Below, piece after piece: positions 1-7,959 of a stretch of DNA of 64,000 nt. The notes under the pieces were generated by a model. The model ran no database searches, had not been told where the DNA came from, and was given only the letters and a program-made list of their open reading frames with translations. Position numbers and translations under genes: made by a program. This DNA comes from Fertoeibacter niger. GTDB lineage: Bacteria; Pseudomonadota; Alphaproteobacteria; Rhodobacterales; Rhodobacteraceae. Location: positions 434,001-498,000 of the forward strand of contig NZ_WHUT02000001.1 of the NCBI RefSeq assembly GCF_009380135.2, read 5' to 3'. Position 1 is the first letter of the stretch. Each line of letters begins with the position of its first letter.

Positions 1-38
1 AAACCGATGCGCGCTCCGTCAAACCCCGCAGCACTTTG

Positions 39-173
39 TCAATCGGCATTCAACACCACCGGCTTCGTCACCTCGGCCTGATCTGGCGACAGGTCCGCCA
101 GATAGGCATAGCCCGTGAGGGCGGCGAAGGCCACCACCGCCAACACCAGTATTGCCTTGATGATGCGCCCCAT
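39..173 (-). CDS. Small single-pass membrane or secreted protein, unknown function
   Basis: A 44-residue reading frame starts at the ATG whose complement is at 171-173 and ends in TGA at 39. Residues 4 to about 25 (IIKAILVLAVVAFAALTGYA) form one strong hydrophobic segment with basic residues in front. A short polar tail rich in Asp, Glu, Thr and Val follows. This fits an N-terminally anchored small protein or an uncleaved signal anchor. It is transcribed divergently from aroK, and a TATAAT-like -10 box lies upstream on the same strand. I do not recognise a family. The short length makes it easy to miss, but the membrane segment and promoter placement favour a real gene. Confidence 0.6.
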   Translation of the reverse strand: MGRIIKAILVLAVVAFAALTGYAYLADLSPDQAEVTKPVVLNAD

Positions 174-263
174 GCCCGTATGACCTCGTGTTTTCTGGTT
201 CATGTTGTTGCCCATGCCACAGATGCGGTTGTCACACCGCACGGGCCGGGATCGGATGCGCAG

Positions 264-292
264 ATTATAACTGGCATTTGCGCCGAGTTCAC
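264..292 (-). promoter_or_regulatory. Candidate sigma-70 promoter for the small membrane protein
   Basis: On the minus strand a perfect TATAAT (264-269) is preceded, after 17 bases, by GTGAAC (287-292), which matches the -35 consensus at only three positions. It lies about 90 bases upstream of the small gene that ends at 39 and points toward it. The -10 box is convincing in this GC-rich DNA; the -35 box is weak. Confidence 0.35.
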
Positions 293-365
293 GCCATTCA
301 GGCACAAAACATTGCATTCGGCGGCAGGTCGCCGTGATGTGATACGGGGGATATGGCCGGGGACC

Positions 366-908
366 ATGGGGCGGCTGAAGAAAACAGTGGTGCTGGTGGG
401 CATGATGGGGGCGGGAAAGACCGCAGTGGGCACGCAGCTGGCGCGCCTGCTGGGGGTGCCTTTCCTTGATTCGGATGAGGAAATCGTCAAGGCGGCCAAC
501 CGCACGATTGCCGAGATATTCGAACGCGATGGCGAGCCGTTCTTTCGCACCAAGGAAAGCCAGGTGCTGAACCGGCTGCTGCGCGGCACGCCTTGCGTGC
601 TGTCCACCGGGGGCGGGGCCTTCTTGGCCGAGGCCAACCGCAGCATGGTGGCCGAACAGGGTGTGTCGGTGTGGCTGCGGGCCGATCTGGATGTGCTGTG
701 GCAACGGGTGCGGCACAAGACCTCGCGCCCGCTGTTGCGCACCGCCAACCCGCGCGAGACATTGCGCAGCCTGCATGTGGCGCGCGAGCCGGTCTATGCG
801 CTGGCCGATCTGGTGGTGGACAGTCAGGCAGACCTGCCGGTGGAACAGATGGCGCAGCGGGTGCGCGACGCGCTTTTTACCCGGCCCGACGTGCTGGAAA
901 GGAAATGA
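366..908 (+). CDS. aroK: Shikimate kinase
   Basis: It phosphorylates shikimate at the 3-hydroxyl with ATP, the fifth step of the cytoplasmic chorismate pathway. The 180-residue length is typical. The Walker A motif GMMGAGKT lies near residues 10-17, followed by the shikimate-binding region LDSDEEI, the FFRTKES segment (family F-R-x-x-E), the STGGGA glycine-rich loop and the lid arginines around SRPLLR. The ATG at 366 was chosen because the kinase fold begins immediately after it and longer versions add unrelated sequence. aroB starts one base after the stop, so the two genes form an operon. Confidence 0.96.
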   Translation: MGRLKKTVVLVGMMGAGKTAVGTQLARLLGVPFLDSDEEIVKAANRTIAEIFERDGEPFFRTKESQVLNRLLRGTPCVLSTGGGAFLAEANRSMVAEQGVSVWLRADLDVLWQRVRHKTSRPLLRTANPRETLRSLHVAREPVYALADLVVDSQADLPVEQMAQRVRDALFTRPDVLERK

Positions 909-909
909 G

Positions 910-2025
910 ATGAGCGTTGATGTGGTGCCGGTCGCGCTGGGGGCGCGCAGCTATGAGGTGCGCATCGGCGCGGGCCTGATTGATCGCGCAGGGGTGGAAA
1001 TGGCCCCGCTGCTGCGCCGCAGGCGGGTGGCCGTGGTGACGGATGAAACCGTGGCCGCGCATCATCTGATGCGGCTGTCGGCGGCGCTGGAGGCCGAAGG
1101 CATCGCCATGACCGCGCTGGCCCTGCCGCCCGGCGAGGGCACGAAAGGCTGGGAGCAATTCGCCCGCTGCGTGGAATGGCTGCTGGAGCAGAAGGTGGAA
1201 CGCCGCGATGTGGTGGTGGCCTTTGGCGGCGGCGTGGTGGGCGATCTGGTGGGCTTTGCCGCGGCCGTGTTGCGGCGCGGGGTGCGTTTCGTGCAGATCC
1301 CCACGACGCTGCTGGCGCAGGTTGACAGTTCGGTGGGCGGCAAGACCGGCATCAACACGCCGCAGGGCAAGAACCTTGTCGGGGCCTTTCACCAGCCCAG
1401 CCTGGTGCTGGCCGATATCGACGTGCTGGAAACCCTTCCCCCCCGCGATTTTCTGGCAGGCTATGGCGAGGTGGTGAAATACGGCCTTCTGGGCGATCCT
1501 GCGTTCTTTGACTGGCTGGAGCTGAATGCCGCAGCCTTGCCCACCGATGCGGCGTTGCGCCAGAAGGCCGTCCTGCGCTCGGTCCAGATGAAGGCCGAAA
1601 TCGTGGCCCGCGACGAGACCGAGGAAGGCGACCGCGCTTTGCTGAACCTTGGCCATACATTCTGTCACGCGCTGGAAAAGGCCACCGGCTATGGCAACCG
1701 GCTGCTGCATGGCGAAGGTGTGGCGATCGGCTGCGCGCTGGCGTTTGAGCTGAGCCAGCGGCTTGGCCTGTGCGCGCAAGAGGCCCCCAGCCGGGTGCGC
1801 GCCCATCTGCGCGGTCTGGGCATGAAGGTTGATCTGGCCGACATTCCGGGCGACCTGCCGGGGGCTGATGTGCTGCTGGCCCTGATGGCGCAGGACAAAA
1901 AGGTGGTGGACGGCAAGCTGCGCTTCATTCTGGCGCGCGGGATAGGCGAGGCTTTCGTGGCCGACGACGTGCCCTCGGATCAGGTGCTGCGGCTGTTGGG
2001 CGATGCGCTGCACCGGCGGCATTGA
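910..2025 (+). CDS. aroB: 3-dehydroquinate synthase
   Basis: It cyclises DAHP to 3-dehydroquinate, the second shikimate-pathway step, in the cytoplasm using NAD and a divalent metal. The 371-residue product carries the nucleotide loop GGGVVGDLVGFAA, the PTTLLAQVDSSVGGKTGIN signature, the metal/substrate region GYGEVVKYG, and two histidine-bearing motifs, LNLGHTFCHALE and LLHGEGVAIG. The ATG at 910 is one base after the aroK stop, giving tight coupling; the aroK-aroB order is the usual one in alphaproteobacteria. A GC-rich hairpin follows the stop. Confidence 0.97.
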   Translation: MSVDVVPVALGARSYEVRIGAGLIDRAGVEMAPLLRRRRVAVVTDETVAAHHLMRLSAALEAEGIAMTALALPPGEGTKGWEQFARCVEWLLEQKVERRDVVVAFGGGVVGDLVGFAAAVLRRGVRFVQIPTTLLAQVDSSVGGKTGINTPQGKNLVGAFHQPSLVLADIDVLETLPPRDFLAGYGEVVKYGLLGDPAFFDWLELNAAALPTDAALRQKAVLRSVQMKAEIVARDETEEGDRALLNLGHTFCHALEKATGYGNRLLHGEGVAIGCALAFELSQRLGLCAQEAPSRVRAHLRGLGMKVDLADIPGDLPGADVLLALMAQDKKVVDGKLRFILARGIGEAFVADDVPSDQVLRLLGDALHRRH

Positions 2026-2055
2026 ACCGATCATCCGGTTGCAAAACGAACGTCC

Positions 2056-2074
2056 CGCCCCGGCCTTCGGGGCG
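2056..2074. terminator. Hairpin between aroB and convergent tRNA-Gln
   Basis: A six-base-pair stem CGCCCC/GGGGCG encloses a seven-base loop between the aroB stop and the 3' end of the oppositely oriented tRNA-Gln gene. There is no T-run on the plus side. On the minus side the next bases are GGACGTTCGTTTT. It may help end both transcripts, but is not a canonical intrinsic terminator. Confidence 0.3.
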
Positions 2075-2129
2075 AACTGCGCCACCCGTGAAAGGCCCCG
2101 GGGCAATTTATTCTGCGCTGCAAGGTAGT

Positions 2130-2204
2130 TGGCTGGGGCGCCAGGATTCGAACCTGGGTATGGCGGTACCAAAAACCGCTGCCTTACCGCTTGGCGACGC
2201 CCCA
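2130..2204 (-). tRNA. tRNA-Gln (anticodon TTG)
   Basis: The complement folds as a 75-nucleotide cloverleaf with an encoded CCA end. The acceptor stem TGGGGCG pairs with CGCCCCA, G is the discriminator base, and the T-loop contains GGTTCGAATCC. The anticodon arm GCGGT-TTTTGGT-ACCGC places TTG at positions 34-36, reading CAA glutamine codons (and CAG by wobble). The T1-A72 pair and overall sequence resemble bacterial glutamine tRNAs. A promoter-like sequence lies ten bases upstream. No integrase or attachment-site duplication is visible next to it. Confidence 0.95.
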
Positions 2205-2214
2205 ACTGCGGCGG

Positions 2215-2243
2215 TGTTTAGCGAAGCCTGCCGGGGGCCGCAA
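2215..2243 (-). promoter_or_regulatory. Promoter of tRNA-Gln
   Basis: On the minus strand TTGCGG (2238-2243) and TAAACA (2215-2220) are separated by exactly 17 bases, and the mature tRNA 5' end lies ten bases downstream of the -10 box. Spacing and position fit a sigma-70 stable-RNA promoter. Confidence 0.5.
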
Positions 2244-2304
2244 GGGGGTTTTGCGGGAAAAACGCGGCGTTGTTCGCGGCCGCGTGGCAGGGTAGGAAAA
2301 CCCG

Positions 2305-3483
2305 ATGGAAAACTGTGATGTCCTTGTTCTGGGGGCCGGTGCCGCCGGTCTGTTCTGCGCCATCGAGGTGGCCCGGCGCGGCCGGCGCGTGCTGGTGATC
2401 GACCATGCAAAGGCGGCGGGAGAAAAGATTCGCATATCCGGCGGGGGGCGGTGCAACTTTACCAACACCGGCATCGCGCATGACCGTTTTCTGTCGCAAA
2501 ATCCGCGCTTTGCACTGTCGGCGCTGAAGCGGTTCACTCAGTGGGATTTCATCGCGCGGGTCGATGCGGCGGGCATCGCCTGGCATGAAAAGACGCTGGG
2601 GCAATTGTTCTGCGACGGGTCGGCCATGCAGATCGTGCAGATGCTGCTGACTGATCTGGCCCGTGCGGGTGGTGTGCTGTGGCTGGGCACGACGCTGGGC
2701 GATGTGCGGCGGGATGGTGCGGGGTTCGTGGTGGATACCGCGCGCGGGCCGGTTCAGGCGGCCTCGGTCGTGGTGGCGACGGGGGGCAAGTCGATACCCA
2801 AGATGGGGGCCAGCGGCTATGGCTACCGCGTCGCCGAGGCGCATGGCCTGCGGCTGGTCGAAACCCGCCCCGGTCTGGTGCCGCTGACCTTTGCCGAGCA
2901 GGAGCTTGCGGCCATGGCGGGGCTGGCGGGCGTGGCGGTGCAGGGCAGGGTGACGGCAGGGCCGGCGGGGTTTGACGAGGCGGTGCTGTTCACCCACCGG
3001 GGCCTGTCGGGACCTGCGGTGTTGCAGGCCAGCTCTTACTGGCGCGAGGGTGACAGCATCACGCTGGATCTGGCGCGCGGGCAGGATGCGCTGGCGCATC
3101 TGCGCGCCGCCAAGGCGCAGAACGGGCGCATGGCGCTGCGCACAGCACTGGGGCAACTGATGCCGGAACGGCTGGCCCGGCATGTCGAGGCGCTGGCGGG
3201 CGCGCAGGGCAATCTGGCCGACCAGCCGCAGGCGGCGCTGGCCCGGGTGGCGGCGCTGCTGCATGGCTGGGAACTGCGCCCCGTGGGGTCCGAAGGCTAC
3301 CGCACCGCCGAGGTGACGCTGGGCGGCGTGAACACCGATGATCTGGACGCCCGCAGCATGCAGGCGCGCGCGGTGCCGGGGCTGTATTTCATCGGTGAAG
3401 TGGTGGATGTGACCGGCTGGCTGGGCGGCTACAATTTTCAATGGGCCTGGTCGTCGGGCTGGGCGGCGGGGCAGGTGGCCTGA
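2305..3483 (+). CDS. BaiN/HI0933-family flavoprotein (NAD(P)/FAD-dependent oxidoreductase)
   Basis: The 392-residue protein opens with the dinucleotide-binding signature VLGAGAAGLFCAIEVARRG. The family signature SGGGRCNFTN follows near residue 45-54, and a C-terminal FAD-contact segment reads GLYFIGEVVDVTGWLGGYNFQWAWSSG. These mark the HI0933/YhiN/BaiN group, cytosolic flavoproteins whose substrates are mostly unknown (BaiN acts on bile acids in gut clostridia). The ATG at 2305 begins directly at the Rossmann fold. It stands alone between tRNA-Gln and a convergent LuxR gene, so context gives no pathway. Confidence 0.88.
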   Translation: MENCDVLVLGAGAAGLFCAIEVARRGRRVLVIDHAKAAGEKIRISGGGRCNFTNTGIAHDRFLSQNPRFALSALKRFTQWDFIARVDAAGIAWHEKTLGQLFCDGSAMQIVQMLLTDLARAGGVLWLGTTLGDVRRDGAGFVVDTARGPVQAASVVVATGGKSIPKMGASGYGYRVAEAHGLRLVETRPGLVPLTFAEQELAAMAGLAGVAVQGRVTAGPAGFDEAVLFTHRGLSGPAVLQASSYWREGDSITLDLARGQDALAHLRAAKAQNGRMALRTALGQLMPERLARHVEALAGAQGNLADQPQAALARVAALLHGWELRPVGSEGYRTAEVTLGGVNTDDLDARSMQARAVPGLYFIGEVVDVTGWLGGYNFQWAWSSGWAAGQVA

Positions 3484-3769
3484 CCCCCCGGGCAGCCACC
3501 ATCCGGAACAAAAAAACGGCACAGCCCTGGGGAGGCCGCACCGCTTTTCCGTCGCGCCGCACCATTGGGGATGAGGACGGGCGCAGGACTCACACTGGCC
3601 TTGGCACGGCAAACCGCGCCTTGGCTGATCGCATCCGGCAAGCCGGGCCGCATCAGGACGCGCTGCAAAACACAGCCTGCGCCTGTTGCACGTTTCAATG
3701 GCCAAGCCATTGTCCTTGAAGCCCTTGCACAATCGACATTTACGCGGCGTCAGGAAAGTAGGGGATTCC
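3484..3769. other. Convergent intergenic region without a gene
   Basis: These 286 bases separate the convergent flavoprotein and LuxR genes. I see no convincing reading frame. Around 3757-3773 the palindrome GTAGGG-GATT-CCCTAC overlaps the LuxR stop codon and, on the minus strand, is followed by TTTCC; it could serve as a weak terminator. The A-run near 3510 has no well-paired stem next to it. Confidence 0.4.
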
Positions 3770-4558
3770 CTACCTTGCGGTGGCGTGAACCGGGTCGGGC
3801 AATGCCACCCGCACGAAGATCATGTTCAACAGCGCGGCCTTGGCCACCGCCTGCGCCGTGGTGTCCACATCCAGCGCCTCGCGCGCCAGCCGCAGGTGCT
3901 TTTCCACCATCGCGCCGGAAACCCCCATCAGCAAGGCGATGTCCTGCGTTGTCTTGCCATCGGCCACCCATTCCAGCGCCTCGCGCTGCCGTTCGGTCAG
4001 GGCGCGGCGGCGGATGGCCATCGGCAGTTGCACCACCTTGAGATGCATCATATGCGCCACGGCCAGCATTTCGCCACCATGCGCCGCCCAGATCCGGTCC
4101 ACGTCATCATGCGACAGGCCGGGGTCGGCGATCATCCCCAGCGCGCCCTTGCTGCGCGGCGAGGATTCGGGAAAGCTGATGGTGATGCCCGCCACGATGC
4201 CGATGGCGGCATTGCGGCGCACCGCCTCGGCCTCGGAGGGCGACAGGCGGCCCGCCGCATAATCCTCGGCCACCCAGCGCCAGGTGCAGGCGCCCACGTT
4301 CTGCGTCATCCAGCGGTAGACAGGGGTTTTCGCATAGAACCCGCCCTGAAAGTAGAACTGCACATATTCGGCGCTGTTGGTCGAAAGGCACACCGCATCA
4401 TCCGGGTCGCCAATCGAATTGTCGTGGCGAAAGCGGGTGAAGCCATAGTTCAGCCGGGCAAAGCCCTTGTCGCGCATGAACTCTGCCGTCTTGGCCCAGA
4501 CCGCATCAACAGATGCCGCCTGGGCGATCTCCCCCAAAAGGGCAATCACTTCGGTCAT
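3770..4558 (-). CDS. LuxR-family transcriptional regulator (LuxR solo)
   Basis: The 262-residue protein has an N-terminal autoinducer-binding-like domain (about 1-170) and a C-terminal LuxR/GerE helix-turn-helix (about 190-250: LTERQREALEWVADGKTTQD, then IALLMGVSGAMVEKHL). The ATG at 4558 is preceded by GAGGGATAAT; an upstream in-frame ATG lacks a ribosome site. No luxI-type synthase is nearby. In the ligand domain, the segment aligned by eye to the TraR W..Y....DPV region reads EYVQFY...AKTPV. The usual Trp and Asp appear replaced by Tyr and Thr, so classical acyl-homoserine lactone binding is doubtful. It is divergent from the FAD oxidoreductase at 4722, which may be its target. Confidence 0.88.
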   Translation of the reverse strand: MTEVIALLGEIAQAASVDAVWAKTAEFMRDKGFARLNYGFTRFRHDNSIGDPDDAVCLSTNSAEYVQFYFQGGFYAKTPVYRWMTQNVGACTWRWVAEDYAAGRLSPSEAEAVRRNAAIGIVAGITISFPESSPRSKGALGMIADPGLSHDDVDRIWAAHGGEMLAVAHMMHLKVVQLPMAIRRRALTERQREALEWVADGKTTQDIALLMGVSGAMVEKHLRLAREALDVDTTAQAVAKAALLNMIFVRVALPDPVHATAR

Positions 4559-4721
4559 ATTATCCCTCGTGTTCCGGGCGCAGAGCACGGCTGTAATTGC
4601 CGCAACTGTTTTACCGCGCCCGGGGTGTTCTCATCCCAAGGGTTGTAATACGCCTGTCTTGCCGCGGCTGTCGAGAACTGCCTGCGGTGGATTCGGTGCA
4701 GCGTGGCTTTTGGGGGCGTTT

Positions 4722-5897
4722 ATGGCGGTGCGGGATGTGGTGGTGGTGGGTGGCGCGGTGATGGGGGCCTCGGCCGCCTGGTGGCTGACGCGGATGCAGC
4801 CCGGCCTGCGCGTGACGGTGGTAGAGCGTGACCCGACCTTCGCCCGCGCTGCCACGGCGCTGTCGGTTGCCTCGATCCGCCAGCAGTTCACCACGGCGGT
4901 GAATGTGGCGATCTCGCGGTTCGGCATCGGCTTCATCCGCGATTTTCAGGCCAGCCTGGGGGTGGATGTGGGCGTGGCCTCGCTGGGGCTGAAGGAGAAT
5001 GGCTATCTGTTTCTGACCGGATCGGCGACGGGGGCTGCGCTGATGGCCGAGGTTGCCGCCATGCAGCGGAGCCTTGGCGCTGCGACCGAGGTGCTGACAC
5101 CCGACGCGATCAAGGCACGTTTCCCCTGGCTGGAGGTGGGCGATCTGGTGGCCGGTTCCTTTGGCCCGCGTGACGAAGGCTGGTTTGACAACATGGGCTT
5201 GCTGGCCGGTCTTCGCGCGGCGGCCAAGGCGCAGGGGGCGGAATTTCTGCGCGATGCCGTGACCGGGCTGGTGCGCGAGGACGATCATCTGGTGGCGGTC
5301 GATCTGGCCAGCGGCGGGCGCATCGCTTGCGGCGCGGTGGTGAATGCGGCGGGCACAAGGGCCGCTGCGGTGATGGCCATGGCGGGCCTGACCCTGCCGG
5401 TGGAGCCGCGCAAGCGAACGGTGTTCGTGATCGACGCGCCGAACGCCCGGCACGCCGATGCGCCCTTGCTGGTGGATGCCGGGTTTTACCTGCGCCCGGA
5501 GCATGGCCATTGGATCACCGCCACCGTGCCCGCCGATGACGGCCCCTGCGATGCGGATGATTTCGAGCCCGACCTGCACATCTTCGAGGACCAGATATGG
5601 GAGCAGCTTTTCGCCCGCGCACCGGGGTTCGACGCGGTGAAGGTGATCCGGCACTGGGTGGGGCACTACGATTACAACACGCTGGACCAGAACGCGATTC
5701 TGGGCCCGCATCCGGCGCTGGCCAACCTTTACCTGATGAACGGCTTTTCCGGCCACGGCTTGCAGCAGGCGCCCGCCGTGGGGCGCGGCATCGCCGAACA
5801 CATCCTGACCGGCGGCTGGCAAAGCCTTGACCTGTCGGATCTGGGGGTTGAGCGCGTGCTGGCCGGGCGTGCGTTTCGGGAGCGTGCGGTGGTGTGA
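4722..5897 (+). CDS. DadA/GlpO-type FAD-dependent oxidoreductase
   Basis: The 391-residue protein starts with MAVRDVVVVGGAVMGASAAW, the FAD-binding glycine motif of the D-amino-acid oxidase/sarcosine oxidase superfamily. SVASIRQQFTTAVNV follows near residue 50 and GFSGHGLQQAPAVGRGIAEH near the C-terminus, both typical of soluble DAO-like dehydrogenases that oxidise a C-N bond of an amino acid or N-methyl amine. The ATG at 4722 is favoured because upstream residues look non-coding. The true substrate cannot be read from sequence. It is divergent from the LuxR regulator and followed by the AT-rich islet. Confidence 0.85.
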   Translation: MAVRDVVVVGGAVMGASAAWWLTRMQPGLRVTVVERDPTFARAATALSVASIRQQFTTAVNVAISRFGIGFIRDFQASLGVDVGVASLGLKENGYLFLTGSATGAALMAEVAAMQRSLGAATEVLTPDAIKARFPWLEVGDLVAGSFGPRDEGWFDNMGLLAGLRAAAKAQGAEFLRDAVTGLVREDDHLVAVDLASGGRIACGAVVNAAGTRAAAVMAMAGLTLPVEPRKRTVFVIDAPNARHADAPLLVDAGFYLRPEHGHWITATVPADDGPCDADDFEPDLHIFEDQIWEQLFARAPGFDAVKVIRHWVGHYDYNTLDQNAILGPHPALANLYLMNGFSGHGLQQAPAVGRGIAEHILTGGWQSLDLSDLGVERVLAGRAFRERAVV

Positions 5898-6065
5898 TGC
5901 CTGAGCATTGTCCTGCAAGCCATTGTCAACGATGTAAAAGTGATCTCTGCGTGTTTGACGCGGGGACCGTGTGCCTTGGGAGGCAAGAGAACCACGGCAC
6001 GACCATTAAATTACATAATATTGATTATGGGTTAATGATGCGACTGCAAAGTTCCACTTACCAAA

Positions 6066-6902
6066 CTATTCCCCGATTGGTTCTCGGGTGTCCGTCTTCA
6101 CTATCATGAGCTTAAGTTCAATCTGAGAGCCACACCCTTCGCACTGCCAAGACGTGCCTTGGCGCACTTCATTTTCCCATAGCCAAGAGGGAGTCTCACA
6201 ACTCTTGTCCGGGCATACGACTTCCAATTGTCGGGGCTCAAAATGGACCTGCGTTTTGTTGGCCTTTGTCATGTCGTAGGTAGCCCCGCACACCCAGCAC
6301 TCGATCCTCCTGGGATGGCCTTCCAAGCCCATTCGGCGTCTGATATTTTGGCCACATTTCATGCATTCAATTTGACCCGTAACGGAAAAAGATGCATTGA
6401 ACGACGAGTTGACCACAGGCTCCAAAGCTTCATAAATCTGCATGCAACGTGCTCTAACCTTCGCTTCATCGTGCCCTCTACCCTTCTCCAACTGCTTGAT
6501 CGTGGGCAAATGCAGGAAAGAACCGAGAGCATCGTAGTGCTCATTCAGCGTGGCTAGGTCCAGAACTCTGTCTGTCCCCAGAAACTGAATTTTTTCAGGT
6601 TCTTGACCTATGCTTGGTTCGACACCATACGAAAACGTAGATGTTTGATCTGCATGCGGATCGACCTCGAGCATACGTTTCATGAGGTTTTTTGGCTGCC
6701 ATGTTTTCATGAGTTTTTCTGGGCCAAGATCCTCAATATATGTTTTGGAACGCTCATAGGTGACGGCTTCCATACACATCCGCAAATTGAGGCAAGCCAG
6801 CAAGAGATCCTGCTCGGCACTTGATTCAATCAACGCTTTGACTGCGCCAAGGTGCTTCCGCGCTAAGGTCTTGTAGTTCATTTCATGACCCATAAATTGC
6901 AT
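6066..6902 (-). CDS. Hypothetical protein with two C-terminal zinc ribbons
   Basis: I do not recognise this 278-residue protein. Its N-terminal two thirds (about 1-185) look mostly helical (for example ARKHLGAVKALIESSAEQDL). The last 95 residues hold four Cys pairs: CMKC ... CWVC with 17 residues between, then CPDKSC ... CEGC, consistent with two zinc ribbons. The gene is clearly less GC-rich than its neighbours (25 of 60 bases in 6661-6720 are G or C), suggesting horizontal acquisition. Three in-frame ATGs (6902, 6893, 6881) compete as starts and none has a strong ribosome site. It is flanked by AT-rich DNA on the left and the tsf terminator on the right. Nucleic-acid binding is an inference from the ribbons only. 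Confidence 0.8.
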   Translation of the reverse strand: MQFMGHEMNYKTLARKHLGAVKALIESSAEQDLLLACLNLRMCMEAVTYERSKTYIEDLGPEKLMKTWQPKNLMKRMLEVDPHADQTSTFSYGVEPSIGQEPEKIQFLGTDRVLDLATLNEHYDALGSFLHLPTIKQLEKGRGHDEAKVRARCMQIYEALEPVVNSSFNASFSVTGQIECMKCGQNIRRRMGLEGHPRRIECWVCGATYDMTKANKTQVHFEPRQLEVVCPDKSCETPSWLWENEVRQGTSWQCEGCGSQIELKLMIVKTDTREPIGE

Positions 6903-6935
6903 ATCAGTTTGAGTTCAAGGTAGCAGTCCACTACG

Positions 6936-6963
6936 AAAAAAAAGCCCGGTCAACCGACCGGGC
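6936..6963 (-). terminator. Rho-independent terminator of rpsB-tsf
   Basis: On the minus strand GCCCGGTC-GGTT-GACCGGGC forms a perfect eight-base-pair stem with a four-base loop, followed by eight T residues. It lies just downstream of the tsf stop and is oriented to end the rpsB-tsf transcript. It also insulates the zinc-ribbon gene downstream. Confidence 0.93.
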
Positions 6964-6989
6964 CCTTCCGCAGACATACTGGCCAAAAA

Positions 6990-7865
6990 TCAGCCAGCCA
7001 GGGTTTTCGCCACTTCCGCCGCGAAATCCTCTTTCTCTTTCTCGATGCCTTCGCCCACCGACATGCGCACGAAACCCACAACCTCGACGCCCGCATCCTT
7101 GGCGGCCTGCGCCACGGTGATGTCGGGGTTCAGCACGAATTTCTGGCCCAGCAGCGTGACTTCCTCGAAGAACTTCGCCATCCGGCCCACGATCATCTTT
7201 TCGATCACGGCCTCGGGCTTGCCCGATTCACGCGCCTGTTCGGTCAGGATGTTCTTTTCCCGTTCCACCAGCGCCGGATCCAGATCCTTTTCCGACAGCG
7301 AGGCAGGGTTGGTCGCGGCCACATGCATGGCGATCTGCTTGGCGATGCCGTTGTCGGTGCCCTTCACGGCCACCAGCACGCCGATCTTGCCCATGCCGTC
7401 GGCTGCCGCGTTGTGCACATAGGCGGCGACGAAATCACCTTCCAGCACGGCCATGCGGCGCAGGGTCATGTTCTCGCCGATGACGGCGATGGCCTCGTTC
7501 AGCACGGTTTCCACGGTCTTGCCGTTCAGGTCGGCGGCTTTCAGCGCCTCGACCTGATCCACGCCAAGCGCGGTCTTGGTGATGCCGGCCACAAGGCCCT
7601 GGAAATCGGCGTTCTTGGCGACGAAATCGGTTTCCGAGTTCACTTCGACGGCCACAGCCTTGCCACCCGAAACGGCGACGCCGACCAGACCCTCGGCCGC
7701 CACGCGGCCCGATTTCTTGGCGGCCTTGGCCAGCCCCTTGGTGCGCAGCCAGTCGACCGCAGCTTCCATGTCGCCATCAGTTTCGACCAGCGCTTTTTTC
7801 GCGTCCATCATGCCTGCGCCGGTGGATTCGCGCAGTTCTTTCACCATCTGAGCGGTGACGGCCAT
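6990..7865 (-). CDS. tsf: Translation elongation factor Ts
   Basis: EF-Ts is the guanine-nucleotide exchange factor that recycles EF-Tu in the cytoplasm. The 291-residue length is normal. The signature [16 protein letters not shown] is at residues 11-26, followed by the conserved [12 protein letters not shown] segment in the core domain. The ATG at 7865 has the ribosome site AGGAGAG eight bases upstream; longer versions add unrelated sequence. It follows rpsB by 94 bases in the universal rpsB-tsf order, and a strong terminator follows. Confidence 0.98.
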   Translation of the reverse strand: MAVTAQMVKELRESTGAGMMDAKKALVETDGDMEAAVDWLRTKGLAKAAKKSGRVAAEGLVGVAVSGGKAVAVEVNSETDFVAKNADFQGLVAGITKTALGVDQVEALKAADLNGKTVETVLNEAIAVIGENMTLRRMAVLEGDFVAAYVHNAAADGMGKIGVLVAVKGTDNGIAKQIAMHVAATNPASLSEKDLDPALVEREKNILTEQARESGKPEAVIEKMIVGRMAKFFEEVTLLGQKFVLNPDITVAQAAKDAGVEVVGFVRMSVGEGIEKEKEDFAAEVAKTLAG

Positions 7866-7893
7866 CGTGGCTCTCCTCATGTCATGCGGATAT

Positions 7894-7917
7894 CCCGGCG
7901 GGATTAACCCCACCGGG
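7894..7917 (-). other. Intercistronic hairpin between rpsB and tsf
   Basis: In the mRNA sense the sequence forms a nine-base-pair stem CCCGGTGGG/CCCGCCGGG (one G-U pair) with loop GTTAAT, 29 bases before the tsf start. There is no T-run, so it is not a terminator. It may be an mRNA processing or stability element that sets the S2 to EF-Ts ratio. Confidence 0.45.
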
Positions 7918-7959
7918 TAACAATCTTGCGACGGGAGGAATTCCCCCCGCCCTGCGGGA

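Noticed and set aside
2130-2204. tRNA-Gln as an integration site for a genomic island
   Set aside because: The genes on both sides have normal composition, and no duplicated tRNA 3' end or integrase was found in the window.
877-2205. Long minus-strand open frame antiparallel to aroB
   Set aside because: It mirrors the codon structure of aroB in GC-rich DNA, has a low-complexity His/Gln/Arg composition and no recognisable domain.
3505-3555. A-run and GC-rich arms considered as a terminator after the BaiN-like gene
   Set aside because: The two arms pair with several mismatches, so no stable stem precedes or follows the A/T runs.
3705-5930. Shared 11-base string AAGCCATTGTC near 3705 and 5917, considered as attachment-site repeats
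   Set aside because: It is too short, neither copy borders the AT-rich islet exactly, and no integrase is present.
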